This document shows, one piece after another, positions 45,681 through 55,210 of a stretch of 64,000 nt of DNA (the stretch's first letter is position 1; every line of letters starts with the position of its first letter). Location of the stretch: NCBI GenBank assembly GCA_015680685.1, contig MNCI01029492.1, positions 188,147-252,146 on the forward strand, written 5' to 3'. Under the pieces are notes generated by a model. That model was not told where the DNA came from, ran no database searches, and saw only the letters and a list, made by a program, of their open reading frames with translations. Both the position numbers and the translations under genes were made by a program. The stretch comes from Gnetum montanum. Lineage: Eukaryota; Streptophyta; Gnetopsida; Gnetales; Gnetaceae.

Positions 45681-46547
45681 GTCATGGGGGTAGGATGAAT
45701 TGTATTTTATTTGGCTCTAATATCATAGCCCTGATAGTAGATACTTGACATCGAGGGATTAGAGGCGATGTCAGATATCCAATGTTGCGAGCTATGTGCC
45801 AACATATAAATATAGCACTTGGGCGCATAGTTTGAGCATAAGTTTTTTCATAGCATAGCATATCTCTTGTAGTTTTTATTTCCCAGATTTAGAATATGTT
45901 GCTAAGTGCTTGTAGCAAGAGTCATTGAGTGTACATATATTTATTCGAGCACTATTGTACTTAAGCACAATAGTGTGTGCAGCTATAAGGATGAGCTTTC
46001 TAATAAACCTTGCAGCACTTTGGCTAGATTAAATATTTTATTTATGCATTTAATGTTTTATGTAATTTTATTTAATGCTTTTAAGTAATTAAGCTAAGTT
46101 AGCTAGGTTAAATAGCAATTAATTAAGTACACAAGTATGACTGCTTTAAGCATGTGCATGATGCATGGTAATCCCAACAATGCTTAACGTTTGGTAACCC
46201 AACAACATTATACGTGTTTAGGATGTGTATAAAAAGTGGGACTAGATGTTAGGAATAATTAGAGATTAATTAGTTAGATTAAATTAGCCATTAGAAATTA
46301 CTTCATTCCTTTATTTTAGGCACAAAGAACATACAACATAAAAATGATAAAACTCAGATGCCTTAGTTGCACTTAACCATACCCTTGCATTTCACAACTA
46401 TAATTGGGAAAATAATGATTGTAACGATTAGACTTCACTTCCTAGAACTAGTGTACTTGAACACTTAAGGTTTACAAAATTAGACTAGATCACGTGTAAA
46501 TGCTTGTGATTTGTATGGTTGAGCACAAGGGCATTCGTTGCTCATTG
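45681..46547 (+). mobile_element. E5 polypurine tract and 3' LTR
   Basis: GTCATGGGGGTA ends at 45692. The LTR starts GGATGAATTG (first base T changed to G) and ends GCTCATTG at 46547. U3 is type I (GATGTCAGATATCCAATG near 45770), with TATA ACATATAAATATAG near 45800 and AATAAAC in R. Confidence 0.8.
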
Positions 46548-46946
46548 CAATGCACTGGTTTTGCAACATCTCATTTCTAAATGGGATGCATTGCAATAAT
46601 TAAAATTTTTACTTACATCCATTAAGATTATCAAATTAGTTTCAGAATTCATTTTTCAAAATTACAACTTAATGTTAAATTGTAGAATTAAGTCTATGAC
46701 CTGGGGTTGTGAGGCTAAAACACTTGCTACTAGGCTAACATTTGATTTTTGTAAAATAACATTATACCAAATCAACATATTATTTGAAATTAATGTTTCA
46801 AATAACATGATTTTAATCCATAGTTCTTTCATGTACAATGTTTCAATAGTATCACCTATACATGAAACACAAGTAATACCTTTTGATCCCCATATATAAA
46901 ATTAGGCAACAAAGCATAATTTTTGAAAAAAGCCCTTAATTTAATA
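46548..46946. other. Spacer between E5 and E6
   Basis: 400 bp of AT-rich sequence. The first 50 bp (GGTTTTGCAACA, then GATGCATTGCAAT) resemble 37424-37471 on the other side of E5. No gene is seen. Confidence 0.5.
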
Positions 46947-47469
46947 GTACTACTCTGGTGAAGCATTTTTTGGCACCATCCTTGAGTTCAAGATTAGCCA
47001 AATGATCCAAAGTGGACCCAAGATGAACTACACCTCAATAGTTACAACACCTACACTCACAGCATAAGCATACATCACTTAGTGCATGGGTCATGAGTCT
47101 ATTGGATATGCTACATGAAAACATATAAGTGACATGATCAAACTAACACACACACAAGTAAGACTACAACAAACACATATTAATAAGAGACATCATCATC
47201 CTATAAGAGATCAGACACATTCCTACTTTAACATATCTAGCCCTAAGCCTCACTCTTGAAGAGAAGGGTGGCGGCCTAAGCATCAAAGCTAAGGCTCATC
47301 CACAAGCCTAAATATTCTTATGATGAAATACACAAAGGAATCAGGGCCAATGTAGTTCTTTAGTGATGGTTGCAATAGCATAGAACTTGTGAGAATCTTC
47401 ACACTCCTCTAGCTCCCTTTACAGAAGGAAAACAACATTCAATCCACTAATAAGACATGTTTTCCTACA
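46947..47469 (-). mobile_element. E6 3' LTR
   Basis: It shares with 50065-50560 the stretches TACTCTGGTGAAGCA / TACTTTGGTGAAGCA, CCAAAGTGGACCCAA and GACATGTTTTCCTACA / AACATGTTTTCGTACA. The purine tract on its upstream side (47470-47482) marks it as the 3' copy. Confidence 0.75.
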
Positions 47470-47900
47470 CTCTCCCCTACTTGAAAGAAGCAATGTCCTT
47501 AGAGCTTAAGTCTTTGTCTGTACATATCTTCAAATGGCTAGGGTCATTTACTGTAAAAGCACAAGTGTTGAACTCAACATCCAATTGAGGTTTAGAGATG
47601 CCCACACAACCTAGGTTAAGGAAGAAAAGGCTTGTCCTTTTTCATGCAAATTGTACCAATCTTTCTACCTTGAGTGGGACTTACTTCACATGTGAATTTT
47701 CCTACAGTTGTAGTGATAAAAAGGTATTGTTTTTTGAAGGCACTCATTTCTTTGTCCAAATCCAGCACTTCCTTCTCAAAAATGCATTCTCAATACTATG
47801 TTTCTTGCTCAAAGACATAGTCACAATCTTGTGCCTCTTGCTTGAAAACATAGTCCAATCCAATTCTCCCTACTCAAAGGCACCTTCTCACCACTACACT

Positions 47901-48166
47901 TCCTACTCAAAGATGTAGCCAATAATCAAAGACTCCCTACTCCAAGAGACCTTTTCACCACTACACTTCCTTCTCGAAGACATAGCAAAAATCATGTGCT
48001 TCCTGTTCAAAGACATAGCCAAAACCCTATGCTTCCTACTCAAAGATGTAGCCAATAATCCAATGCTCCCTACTCCAAGAGACCTTTTCACCACTACACT
48101 TCCTTCTTGAAGACATAGCAAAAATCATGTGCTTCCTATTCAAAGACATAGCCAAAACCCTACGTT
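47901..48166 (-). repeat. 133-bp tandem repeat, two copies, in E6
   Basis: Units 47901-48033 and 48034-48166 are nearly identical, and a partial third starts at 48167. Each is built from four diverged subunits of about 33 bp containing TTCCTACTCAAAGACATAGC. Because 133 is not a multiple of 3, the same peptide appears in two frames on the minus strand. The array lies between gag and the 3' LTR. Confidence 0.85.
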
Positions 48167-48599
48167 TCCTACTCAAAGATGCAATCAAGAACATATACCA
48201 CCTAGCCAAAATTTTCATTAAGAATATGCACTCCACTACTAACACATATGCATGCACCTATTCTCTTTTTTTTTTTTTCTCTATCTAGAATCAATTCATG
48301 AAGGAGTTGGTTGCACAAGGCTGACCATGCTTTGCTCCTTTTGGTACTCATTGCATTGCCTGACCAATTTCACCACCATGTGCTAAGGTGACTAGACCCT
48401 CATGGATCCATTAAAAGGAGTTTAGAACTTCCATATCCTACTCTTGTTCATCCCCATTCAAGATCATCAATGGATCATGGGATTGATGCTCAACTGCATT
48501 CAACCTACGATTCTCATCTCGTTTATTACCACCACTCTCACTTGAAGGTTTTGAGAGTATTCTTAAGCATAATGCACTCCACCACAAATGTAGCATTTC

Positions 48600-49960
48600 A
48601 AGGATATTGAGAGAGCCCACCAAAATATGATTTTTTTTCCACAACCCTTGCTATTTGTGGGAAGCTTGATGTTTTCCATGTCCCTAGGATGCATGTTGTT
48701 TACTTGGGGCTTGCTTAAAATAAAAGCCTATGGATTTACTTGAATATGCATGTTCATCACCTCTTCAAGGTTTATTACTTTCTTTATTGCTCTTGAATGG
48801 TTGTTCCACTACATCCTTATCCTTCTTTTCCATCTTGTAGTTAGACAAAGTGGTAGCAACTTAGATGGTCTCCTTGAACCCTATGAGTTTACGAGTTTTA
48901 AGCTCACATTGGACACATGGTTTGAGGCAACTAGGAAATAGTCTATACTTGGTGTATTCACTAATTTTCAAGATTTGGATGATGATATTTTGGTATTCCC
49001 GAATATAATTCTCTAGAGTTCTTATGTGCTGAATCTTCTTTAGCCTTGCCCAGGATTTGTTAACAAAATTTCCTAGATGAAAGTTCTCTATCAATGCTTC
49101 CTTAAACTGATCCCATGTTCTAATTGATCTACATGTTCCAACTTTTACTTTTTGAAGCACACCAAACCACCAAGCCTTTTCTATTTCGCCAAAGAATTAG
49201 ATAGTAATACGAGCTTGTCTTTTAGTGGCATATTCATACATCTCCAGAAACTCTTTTGTTTCCAATAGAACAGTATTTATCATAGTATTGTCCTTGTTGC
49301 CCTCATAGATTTTTGGTTCCTTAAGCTTTGAACTTGGAAATTGATCAACTTAGCCCTGATGCAAGTGCCCTTACTCGAACAACCAACTGATCTTTCACAA
49401 TCCTAATCTCCTCATCTACTTTCTTTTCTATGGCCTCAATCTTATTTTGTTGGCTTTCATACAAAGCCTGCTAAGTTTCCAGTAATGATCATGGCTCCTA
49501 ATTTTCATCTTGGAGCTCTTGCTTAGCAAGTTGGAGATCATCAACAACATCCCTAATTTGCTCCATTTGGTTCCTCAACACAAAGTTTTGAATTCAGACA
49601 AGTTTGTGTTTTGTGCTTAAGCCCAACTCTGGAAGGAAAAGAACTTCCATTGGATCCACTAACTATTGGATCATGCGAACTTTTTCAATTGCAAGTAGAC
49701 TATGCATGATGATGTTATCTACTTGCAATAAATGCCTCCACAATTTTTGCATCTTTTTAGGGGATTCATCAATATCCCTCTCATAAGCCATCTCAACATT
49801 CTCATTGTTGTGTACATCCTCATACACATCTACACCATCGTGCACCTCTTTATGCATACGACTGCCTCAACTGCCATCCCCCCACTAATTCATACTGAGG
49901 ATTAGGACCATGAGTGTTGTCAAGATCTTGACTCCATTTGCTCTTCTTTTTATGTGCCAT
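48600..49960 (-). pseudogene. E6 gag (Ty3/gypsy-type capsid, degenerate)
   Basis: The ATG at 49960 starts M-A-H-K-K-K-S-K-W. A coiled-coil-like part (49350-49580) reads Q-M-E-Q-I-R-D-V-V-D-D-L and K-I-E-A-I-E-K-K-V-D-E-E. An open piece at 48861-49160 carries the retrotransposon gag core: T-W-D-Q-F-K-E-A-L-I-E-N-F, then Q-H-I-R-T-L-E-N-Y-I-R-E-Y. W-x-x-F-x-x-x-x-x-x-x-F followed by Q...V/L-x-x-Y-x-x-x-F/Y is the family signature. Several stops separate the pieces. Confidence 0.75.
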
Positions 49961-50064
49961 GGCATCACATAAGTTACAGATAAGAAATCATGATCACGAA
50001 CCACGTACCTAGAATCACCACCATCCTCGAACCGCAAACCATGGCTCCTCATGAAATCATGGCA

Positions 50065-50560
50065 TGGCACTACTTTGGTGAAGCACTATTTCACATCACC
50101 CTTAAGTCCAAGATGAGCTGGATGACCCAAAGTGGACCCAACATGGACTACACCTCAATAGTCACATCACTTGCACTCATAACATAAGTATGCATCACCC
50201 ATTAGAGCATGAGTTAGGAACATATCGAGTATGGCACATAAAAAACATATAAGTTACATGACCAAACCGAAGACCATAGCAAGTACACCCATCCACAAGA
50301 GACACCATTATCCTATAAGAGCTAAGACATGTTTCTACTCTAACGGATCTAGTTTTAAGTCCCGCTAGGATGGCCCATGCATTGAAGCCAAGCCAAGGCT
50401 TTTCTGCAAGCTAACATATCCCTCCCATGAAGTACCACTGTAGTTTTAGAGTGATGGTTGTAATAGCATGAAACCTATAGGGATCTCTACATTTCTTCCG
50501 ACCGACCCGTTACAGAGGGAACAAGCTTCCATCCACCAATAAAAAACATGTTTTCGTACA
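50065..50560 (-). mobile_element. E6 5' LTR, adjacent to the PUP gene
   Basis: Reading on the minus strand from TGTACGAAAACATG (50560) to AAAGTAGTGCCA (50065). Sequence beyond it resembles a decayed tRNA-Met-type primer region (GAGGAGCCATGG near 50040-50052). Its own promoter would point away from the PUP gene. Confidence 0.7.
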
Positions 50561-50775
50561 CTCAAGTTAACATTATTTTTTGGCAACGTACCTAGAGGAA
50601 AAACCGACGGTTCTTTTGGTTTCCGAAATTCCTAATTAGTGCGTGATCTACCGAGATTCCTCATCATTGTCTGCGCACCACTGGTTGACAGCCAAATATC
50701 TCCTCCTGTGTCAATTTGATGTGTTAGGGTTTCTTGGCAAGATCGCCGTCAACAGGCTAGATTCAAGTGAACCCT
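50561..50775 (+). promoter_or_regulatory. Short upstream region of the PUP gene
   Basis: Only about 215 bp separate the E6 LTR from the PUP ATG. The base composition is more balanced and CpG-bearing than the surrounding repeats. I do not see a clear TATA box, so the core promoter is unassigned and part of this may be 5' untranslated leader. No other host regulatory sequence remains between gene and transposon. Confidence 0.4.
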
Positions 50776-51885
50776 ATGTCGGTTGTTAAACTGTGTTCTT
50801 CTTCTTCTTATGAACCTGACGCTGCAAGAAACATGGAAATCAAGCAATATTTGTTGGAGCATGGCAGAAAATTCGCGGAGCATAAGAAGTATTGGGTTCT
50901 AGCGATGCTGAACACTATAGCGCTGATTGCGGGCCAATCCGCTGCAACTTTGCTGAGCAGATACTACTTTGATAAGGGCGGAAACAGCCGGTGGCTTTCC
51001 ACACTTTTGCAAGTTGTGGGTTGGCCCATATTCCTGCTTCCCCTGTTTTGGCGAGAAACAGGGGAGATTACCCCTCTTTCATGGCGTCTGCTTGTGATTT
51101 ATATCGTGCTTGGGGTTGTTCTTGCAGGAGATGATCTTCTCTATTCGTGGGGCGTATCATATGTTCCTGCTTCAACTTATTCTCTCATCTGCTCCAGTCA
51201 GCTTGCCTTCAATGCCATCTTCTCATTTTTCCTGAACAAGCAGAGAATTACGTTCTACATCTTGAACTCTGTTGTGATTCTGACTTTTGCCGCAGTTCTG
51301 TTGGGGATTTACAGCAATGGAGATAGGCCTGAGGGGGTCACTAATGTGCAGTATTTTCTGGGGTTTTTCTGCACTTTGGCTGCCTCTGCTTTGTATGGCC
51401 TTCTGTTGCCGTTGATGCAGCTTACTTTCCAGAAAGTGTTGAAAAAGGAGTCTTTTGTTGTTGTTCTGGAGATGAATATTTATACCTCGGCTGTTGCTAG
51501 TGCTATATGTGTTGTTGGCCTGTTTGCCAGTGGAGAATTCAGGCATGTGGGTAAGGAAGCTGGGAGTTTTACAGATGGGAAGTTGGCTTACTGGATGACT
51601 GTGATCTGGTCTGCAATTGGATGGCAGGTGGCTTCTGTGGGTGTTATTGGTCTGATTTTTCTGGTGTCTTCTTTGTTCTCCAATGTGGTCAGCACTCTTG
51701 CTTTGCCTGTGGTCCCTATTTTGGCTGTGGGATTCTTCCATGACAAGGTGACTGCTATCAAGGTGATTTCCTTGTTGCTTAGCATATGGGGATTTGTCTC
51801 TTATGTTCATGAAGGATATAAGGAATCAGAAACTCTGGACTCTAGGAGGCTGCAGCCAGAACAGCATAATGAATCTGTGGTGTGA
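50776..51885 (+). CDS. PUP: Purine permease (PUP family transporter), intact, single exon
   Basis: The frame gives 369 residues from the ATG at 50776 to TGA at 51883-51885. An in-frame GTG nine bases upstream is not a likely plant start. The family consists of plasma or vacuolar membrane carriers for purines, cytokinins and related alkaloids, by proton symport. About ten hydrophobic segments run from residue 39 to 343. Family landmarks are Y-F-D-K-G-G-N-S-R-W-L (64-74), V-G-W-P (81-84), P-A-S-T-Y-S-L-I-C-S-S-Q-L-A-F (131-145), A-S-A-L-Y-G-L-L-L-P-L (204-214) and V-S-T-L-A-L-P-V-V-P (305-314). Length and order are normal. It is the only undamaged host gene here, with richer GC and CpG than its surroundings. 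Which substrate it carries cannot be read from sequence. Confidence 0.93.
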   Translation: MSVVKLCSSSSYEPDAARNMEIKQYLLEHGRKFAEHKKYWVLAMLNTIALIAGQSAATLLSRYYFDKGGNSRWLSTLLQVVGWPIFLLPLFWRETGEITPLSWRLLVIYIVLGVVLAGDDLLYSWGVSYVPASTYSLICSSQLAFNAIFSFFLNKQRITFYILNSVVILTFAAVLLGIYSNGDRPEGVTNVQYFLGFFCTLAASALYGLLLPLMQLTFQKVLKKESFVVVLEMNIYTSAVASAICVVGLFASGEFRHVGKEAGSFTDGKLAYWMTVIWSAIGWQVASVGVIGLIFLVSSLFSNVVSTLALPVVPILAVGFFHDKVTAIKVISLLLSIWGFVSYVHEGYKESETLDSRRLQPEQHNESVV

Positions 51886-52876
51886 GAATGATCACTGAGG
51901 TAATTATATGTGTGTTCTGTATGCTTATATACAGATGAGATTAATTTTTTTAAATATCTGGGTCATGACAATGATCCTGTTTATTCACAATTGCATTTAA
52001 CCCATTGTTAAAGCACAAAGCATGTAGTGATTTTTAAATCTGTCTTAATCCATTTTTTATTATTGTAATTCCTCTGGTAATTAATATTTTGATTCTGGTT
52101 TGATAAATGCTTTGTCAATTCTTGTTCGTCAATTTGGCTATTTGATTATAACATTTACTGGTGATAATGGTTTGGAGTATACTTTCTAATAATGTTGAAT
52201 ACAGTAAAAAATTTAAGATGACTATACAAATGAGATTTTCCAGAGAAGACTTGTGCAAACGAGTTATAATGGGTTATACAATTTTAAGATATGCTTTACT
52301 CAATCTAAAGATTTTTTTTTTTGTTTTAATTTCTAGTTACTGCTTCATTTGATTGCTTTCTTTATAACTAATAGTCGTCAAAAAATATTTAATGTGATAA
52401 GTAAAAACAACAGTTATCAGAATACTTCATGTATATCTCTTATTCAATTATTTTTAGCAAGTATATTACTTATTCAAATTGTTAATTTAAAGTCACTGGC
52501 TTGCAGAATACTGCCTATCAGCAAAGCTCGAGTTTTTTGTAACTGTTGAATTGGTTATACCTTTTACAATGCAATCAGAGTTTGTCATTTTGTTCTGTAA
52601 ATCACTATAAAATTCAACTTTCAAGAATTGCACTGCATTGGCAGACAATTGTTGGAAATTCAACTTATCCCTGTGATCAATAGATTTCTAAATTTTGCTT
52701 TTCTGGTATCTATTTTGCTTTCCTGTTTCTCAATTTCATGAGCAGGGTAAACCAATTTCGTCAGAGGGAAAAATAAACTTCCCTAAAGTCAGGTAGACCA
52801 TGAATGATTGCCGTCCGTTCCATGGCCAAGTACTTTCGATGCTGCTGGCCCGTGATGTTTTTGAATCTTGTTTTAC
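51886..52876. other. PUP 3' flank
   Basis: AT-rich sequence without transposon similarity that I can see. It probably includes the PUP 3' untranslated region, with several AATAAA-like signals, none decisive. Open frames here are short and AT-driven. Confidence 0.5.
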
Positions 52877-52960
52877 CACATCAATCAATAAAATAGTGAA
52901 ATTGATACAATCAAAAAGAACACATCAATAAAACAGTGAAATTGATACAATCAAAAAGTA
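52877..52960. repeat. Tandem duplication, two copies of about 40 bp
   Basis: CACATCAATCAATAAAATAG... (52877-52920) and CACATCAATAAAACAG... (52921-52960) share GTGAAATTGATACAATCAAA and differ by a 4-bp CAAT insertion and few substitutions. Confidence 0.9.
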
Positions 52961-53085
52961 AAGTAAAATTGGTATAACCTGAAAACACAAAATTGGTATT
53001 CATTTCAACGAATTTGTCACTCTCAATAGTGAAATTGCTATTCAAATCATTGAAATTAACTGGTCAAAGGAATAATATTGTTGGA

Positions 53086-53269
53086 AATCCAATTATCGAT
53101 ACTTTCGATCTTCCACGAATTGCCCTTAAATTGCCCTTAAATTAAAGGGAAAACAATTCCAGATTCGGAAAAAACTAGTTTATTGTTGAAAATCCAATAC
53201 TTTCGATCTTCCACGAATTGCCCTTAAATTAAAGGGAAAAAAATTCCAGATTCGGAAAAAACTAGTTTA
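53086..53269. repeat. Tandem duplication, two copies of about 90 bp
   Basis: 53086-53180 and 53181-53269 share CTTTCGATCTTCCACGAATT and CCAGATTCGGAAAAAACTAG. Copy 1 has an extra inner 12-bp duplication of TTGCCCTTAAA and about 8 bp more near its start. Confidence 0.9.
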
Positions 53270-53375
53270 GTTATCACCCTAATGGGCAAGGGCTTGAACA
53301 TCGAACTGGGAGGAGGAAGTTGCTACTAATAACCTCTCTGTTGTGTAGGCACAAGCGATTCATCAATCAACGGTG

Positions 53376-53541
53376 ATAATAATGATCAGAAAAAATAATA
53401 ATAAATTTCACCTTTTGGTGCTATAATCTCAGTTCTTTGATGATTTTCTGTTAAATCAATAATAATGATCAGAAAAAATAATAATAAATTTCACCTTTTG
53501 GTGCTATAATCTCAGTTCTTTGATGATTTTCTGTTAAATCA
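53376..53541. repeat. Perfect tandem duplication, two copies of 83 bp
   Basis: 53376-53458 and 53459-53541 are identical by eye, starting ATAATAATGATCAG and ending CTGTTAAATCA. Perfect identity in a decaying neighbourhood means a recent event or an assembly artefact. Confidence 0.92.
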
Positions 53542-53658
53542 ACCTATTGCAGCAACATTTGTTTAGTGGTTGTTGGCTTCGCAATGTTACTGCTAATGTT
53601 GGTCGATTTTCTTTCTTTTGTTTAGTGTCCTTGGTATGTCTGGCAACATGAGATAATA

Positions 53659-53742
53659 TTTAAATTTGCAGTATCAAGTATTGCTTACTGCTCAACTACT
53701 ATTAAATTTGCAGTATCAAGTATTGCTTACTGCTCAACTACT
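53659..53742. repeat. Tandem duplication, two copies of 42 bp
   Basis: 53659-53700 and 53701-53742 differ only in the first base; the core is TTTGCAGTATCAAGTATTGC. Confidence 0.92.
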
Positions 53743-54003
53743 AAGAACCTCATCATCAGGTTTCACAATACTGGTGTGCGTCCCAAATGGCTGCCCGTTG
53801 TGGATGCTTATTAAAATCTAAAAATACCTACCACACGCACCTTTTCCTCTGCTGAGGCTTCTTGGGTTATGCTGCCAACAAGCATCAAATTATGACTTTA
53901 AACTTATGCATTTGGTGGTTGTTAGCGATCAATTTTGCTGCTCCTATCACACAATTCTTGGAACATGCATGATTCATACCTTTTGGAAAATTTCATCGCT
54001 AGC

Positions 54004-54039
54004 TTCAGCACTGCTCCTAGATTCAGCACTGCTCCTAGA
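54004..54039. repeat. Perfect tandem duplication, two copies of 18 bp
   Basis: TTCAGCACTGCTCCTAGA at 54004-54021 and 54022-54039. Confidence 0.92.
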
Positions 54040-54368
54040 TGCTTTGTTTCTTCCTTGACAGTTTGATGAAAAGCGTCATTGCAAAACAAACAAACAAAAA
54101 AGGAAATGTCGATCTCCATGGTGACTTGCAAATCAATTACTAATTTCTATACATTTCCAAAGTTCCGGCGCTATTTAATTGCTCCAAATCATATTCCTTC
54201 AAAACTCCATTTTCTGCCTTCAAAGTTGTTGGGTTACTCTTAGGGATTCTTCCTCCATCCTGCACAAAGCTTTGCCCTTAGCAGGATAAGGCTTTAAATT
54301 ATCGGTTTACATGACCCAACGTTTCAGAGAACTCGGGGACTCGTTCCCGCTAAAGCCCCCACGGTTTC

Positions 54369-54464
54369 TTTTTTGTTTTCGAATTGTATAAAACTTGGAT
54401 TCTAAGAACTTTTTTGTTTTCGAATTTTTTGTTTTCGAATTGTATAAAACTTGGATTCTAAGAA
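54369..54464. repeat. Duplication, 40-bp unit twice with a 15-bp partial copy between
   Basis: TTTTTTGTTTTCGAATTGTA... at 54369-54408, its first 15 bases at 54410-54424, and the whole unit again at 54425-54464, identical. Confidence 0.9.
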
Positions 54465-54529
54465 ATGGAGGGCATAAATACTGCCCAATAAATACGAGAA
54501 GTGTAGTACAAGTTGAAACAGCTACAATT

Positions 54530-54571
54530 ACCTTAGAAATATCAGGGCTAACCTTAGAAACATCAGGGCTA
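54530..54571. repeat. Tandem duplication, two copies of 21 bp
   Basis: ACCTTAGAAATATCAGGGCT(A) and ACCTTAGAAACATCAGGGCT(A), one mismatch. Confidence 0.9.
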
Positions 54572-54930
54572 ACTTGTATCCATTTATCTTTAATTAGGAT
54601 GTACAATTAGTTAGTGATCATTAATTGTTGATTACAAATTATGTTGTCAGGTACAACGGACCTTCTTCAAATATTGTCTTGAATGATATTATTTCTGTAG
54701 CATTTTCCTTTTTCAAATAGTGTCCTGCCTTTAATTTGTTTAGTTTGTTTTCACTGCGTTGATTTTTGCTCGGGCTTATTGGGGGCAGTGGCCCAATAAG
54801 CAGCAAAAATTTAGTCTCCATTTTTTTTTGGAAAAATAATGATGTGCTTGAATGGTTCACATAAAGCTATTAAAATGATACAAATAAATTTTTAAAATAC
54901 TTTTTTTCAAAAAATGTCTGTTACACTTCT

Positions 54931-54966
54931 CATGTAGGTTAAGAATTCCCATGTAGGTTAAAATTC
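54931..54966. repeat. Near-tandem duplication, about 18 bp
   Basis: CATGTAGGTTAAGAATTC (54931-54948) and CATGTAGGTTAAAATTC (54950-54966). Confidence 0.8.
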
Positions 54967-55210
54967 TTAAGATGTTATCCTTGCCCAGCATCAAGATATA
55001 GATCCCTCTAATGGCTAGGTGTTGAGAATATACAAATTTTCATGTTTGAAAAGAACGCCATGTTGAAAGTTACGATAGAACCTAAAAATCTATATGTTTG
55101 GAGAACACACCATGATGAAAGTGGTGACTTAACTTGTTATTCTTTTGGAATTTCTCAACGCTTACACGATGACTATTCTCATTCCAAGTGTTAAAACCTT
55201 GTCGTATCGT

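Larger units (their letters stand above)
37472..46547 (+). mobile_element. E5: pol-bearing Athila-like element with target duplication
   Basis: It has a 5' LTR remnant, gag, full PR-RT-RH-INT, 3' region, polypurine tract and 3' LTR. CAATG occurs directly before (37467-37471) and after (46548-46552), a 5-bp target duplication of the size used by Ty3/gypsy integrases. The 5' LTR is reduced to about 120 bp fused to gag. ORF3 and its promoter are deleted. Confidence 0.85.
46947..50560 (-). mobile_element. E6: small gag-only LTR element, minus strand
   Basis: Two direct repeats of about 500 bp (46947-47469 and 50065-50560) bound a 2.6-kb interior whose only recognisable gene is gag on the minus strand. 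The minus-strand order is 5' LTR (50560-50065), leader of about 100 bp, gag from 49960, tandem repeat, purine tract AGTAGGGGAGAG, 3' LTR. No protease, RT or integrase is found, so this is a non-autonomous element of the kind called TR-GAG. It is a different family from E1-E5: its LTR begins TGTA(C/G)GAAAACATG. Confidence 0.75.

Noticed and set aside
47901-48257. CRISPR-like or protein-repeat array
   Set aside because: Units are 133 bp with 33-bp subunits and no unique spacers; two overlapping frames with the same peptide arise only because 133 is not a multiple of 3.
51223-51810. 195-codon open frame on the minus strand inside the PUP gene
   Set aside because: Antisense shadow of the permease coding sequence with no domain or start context.
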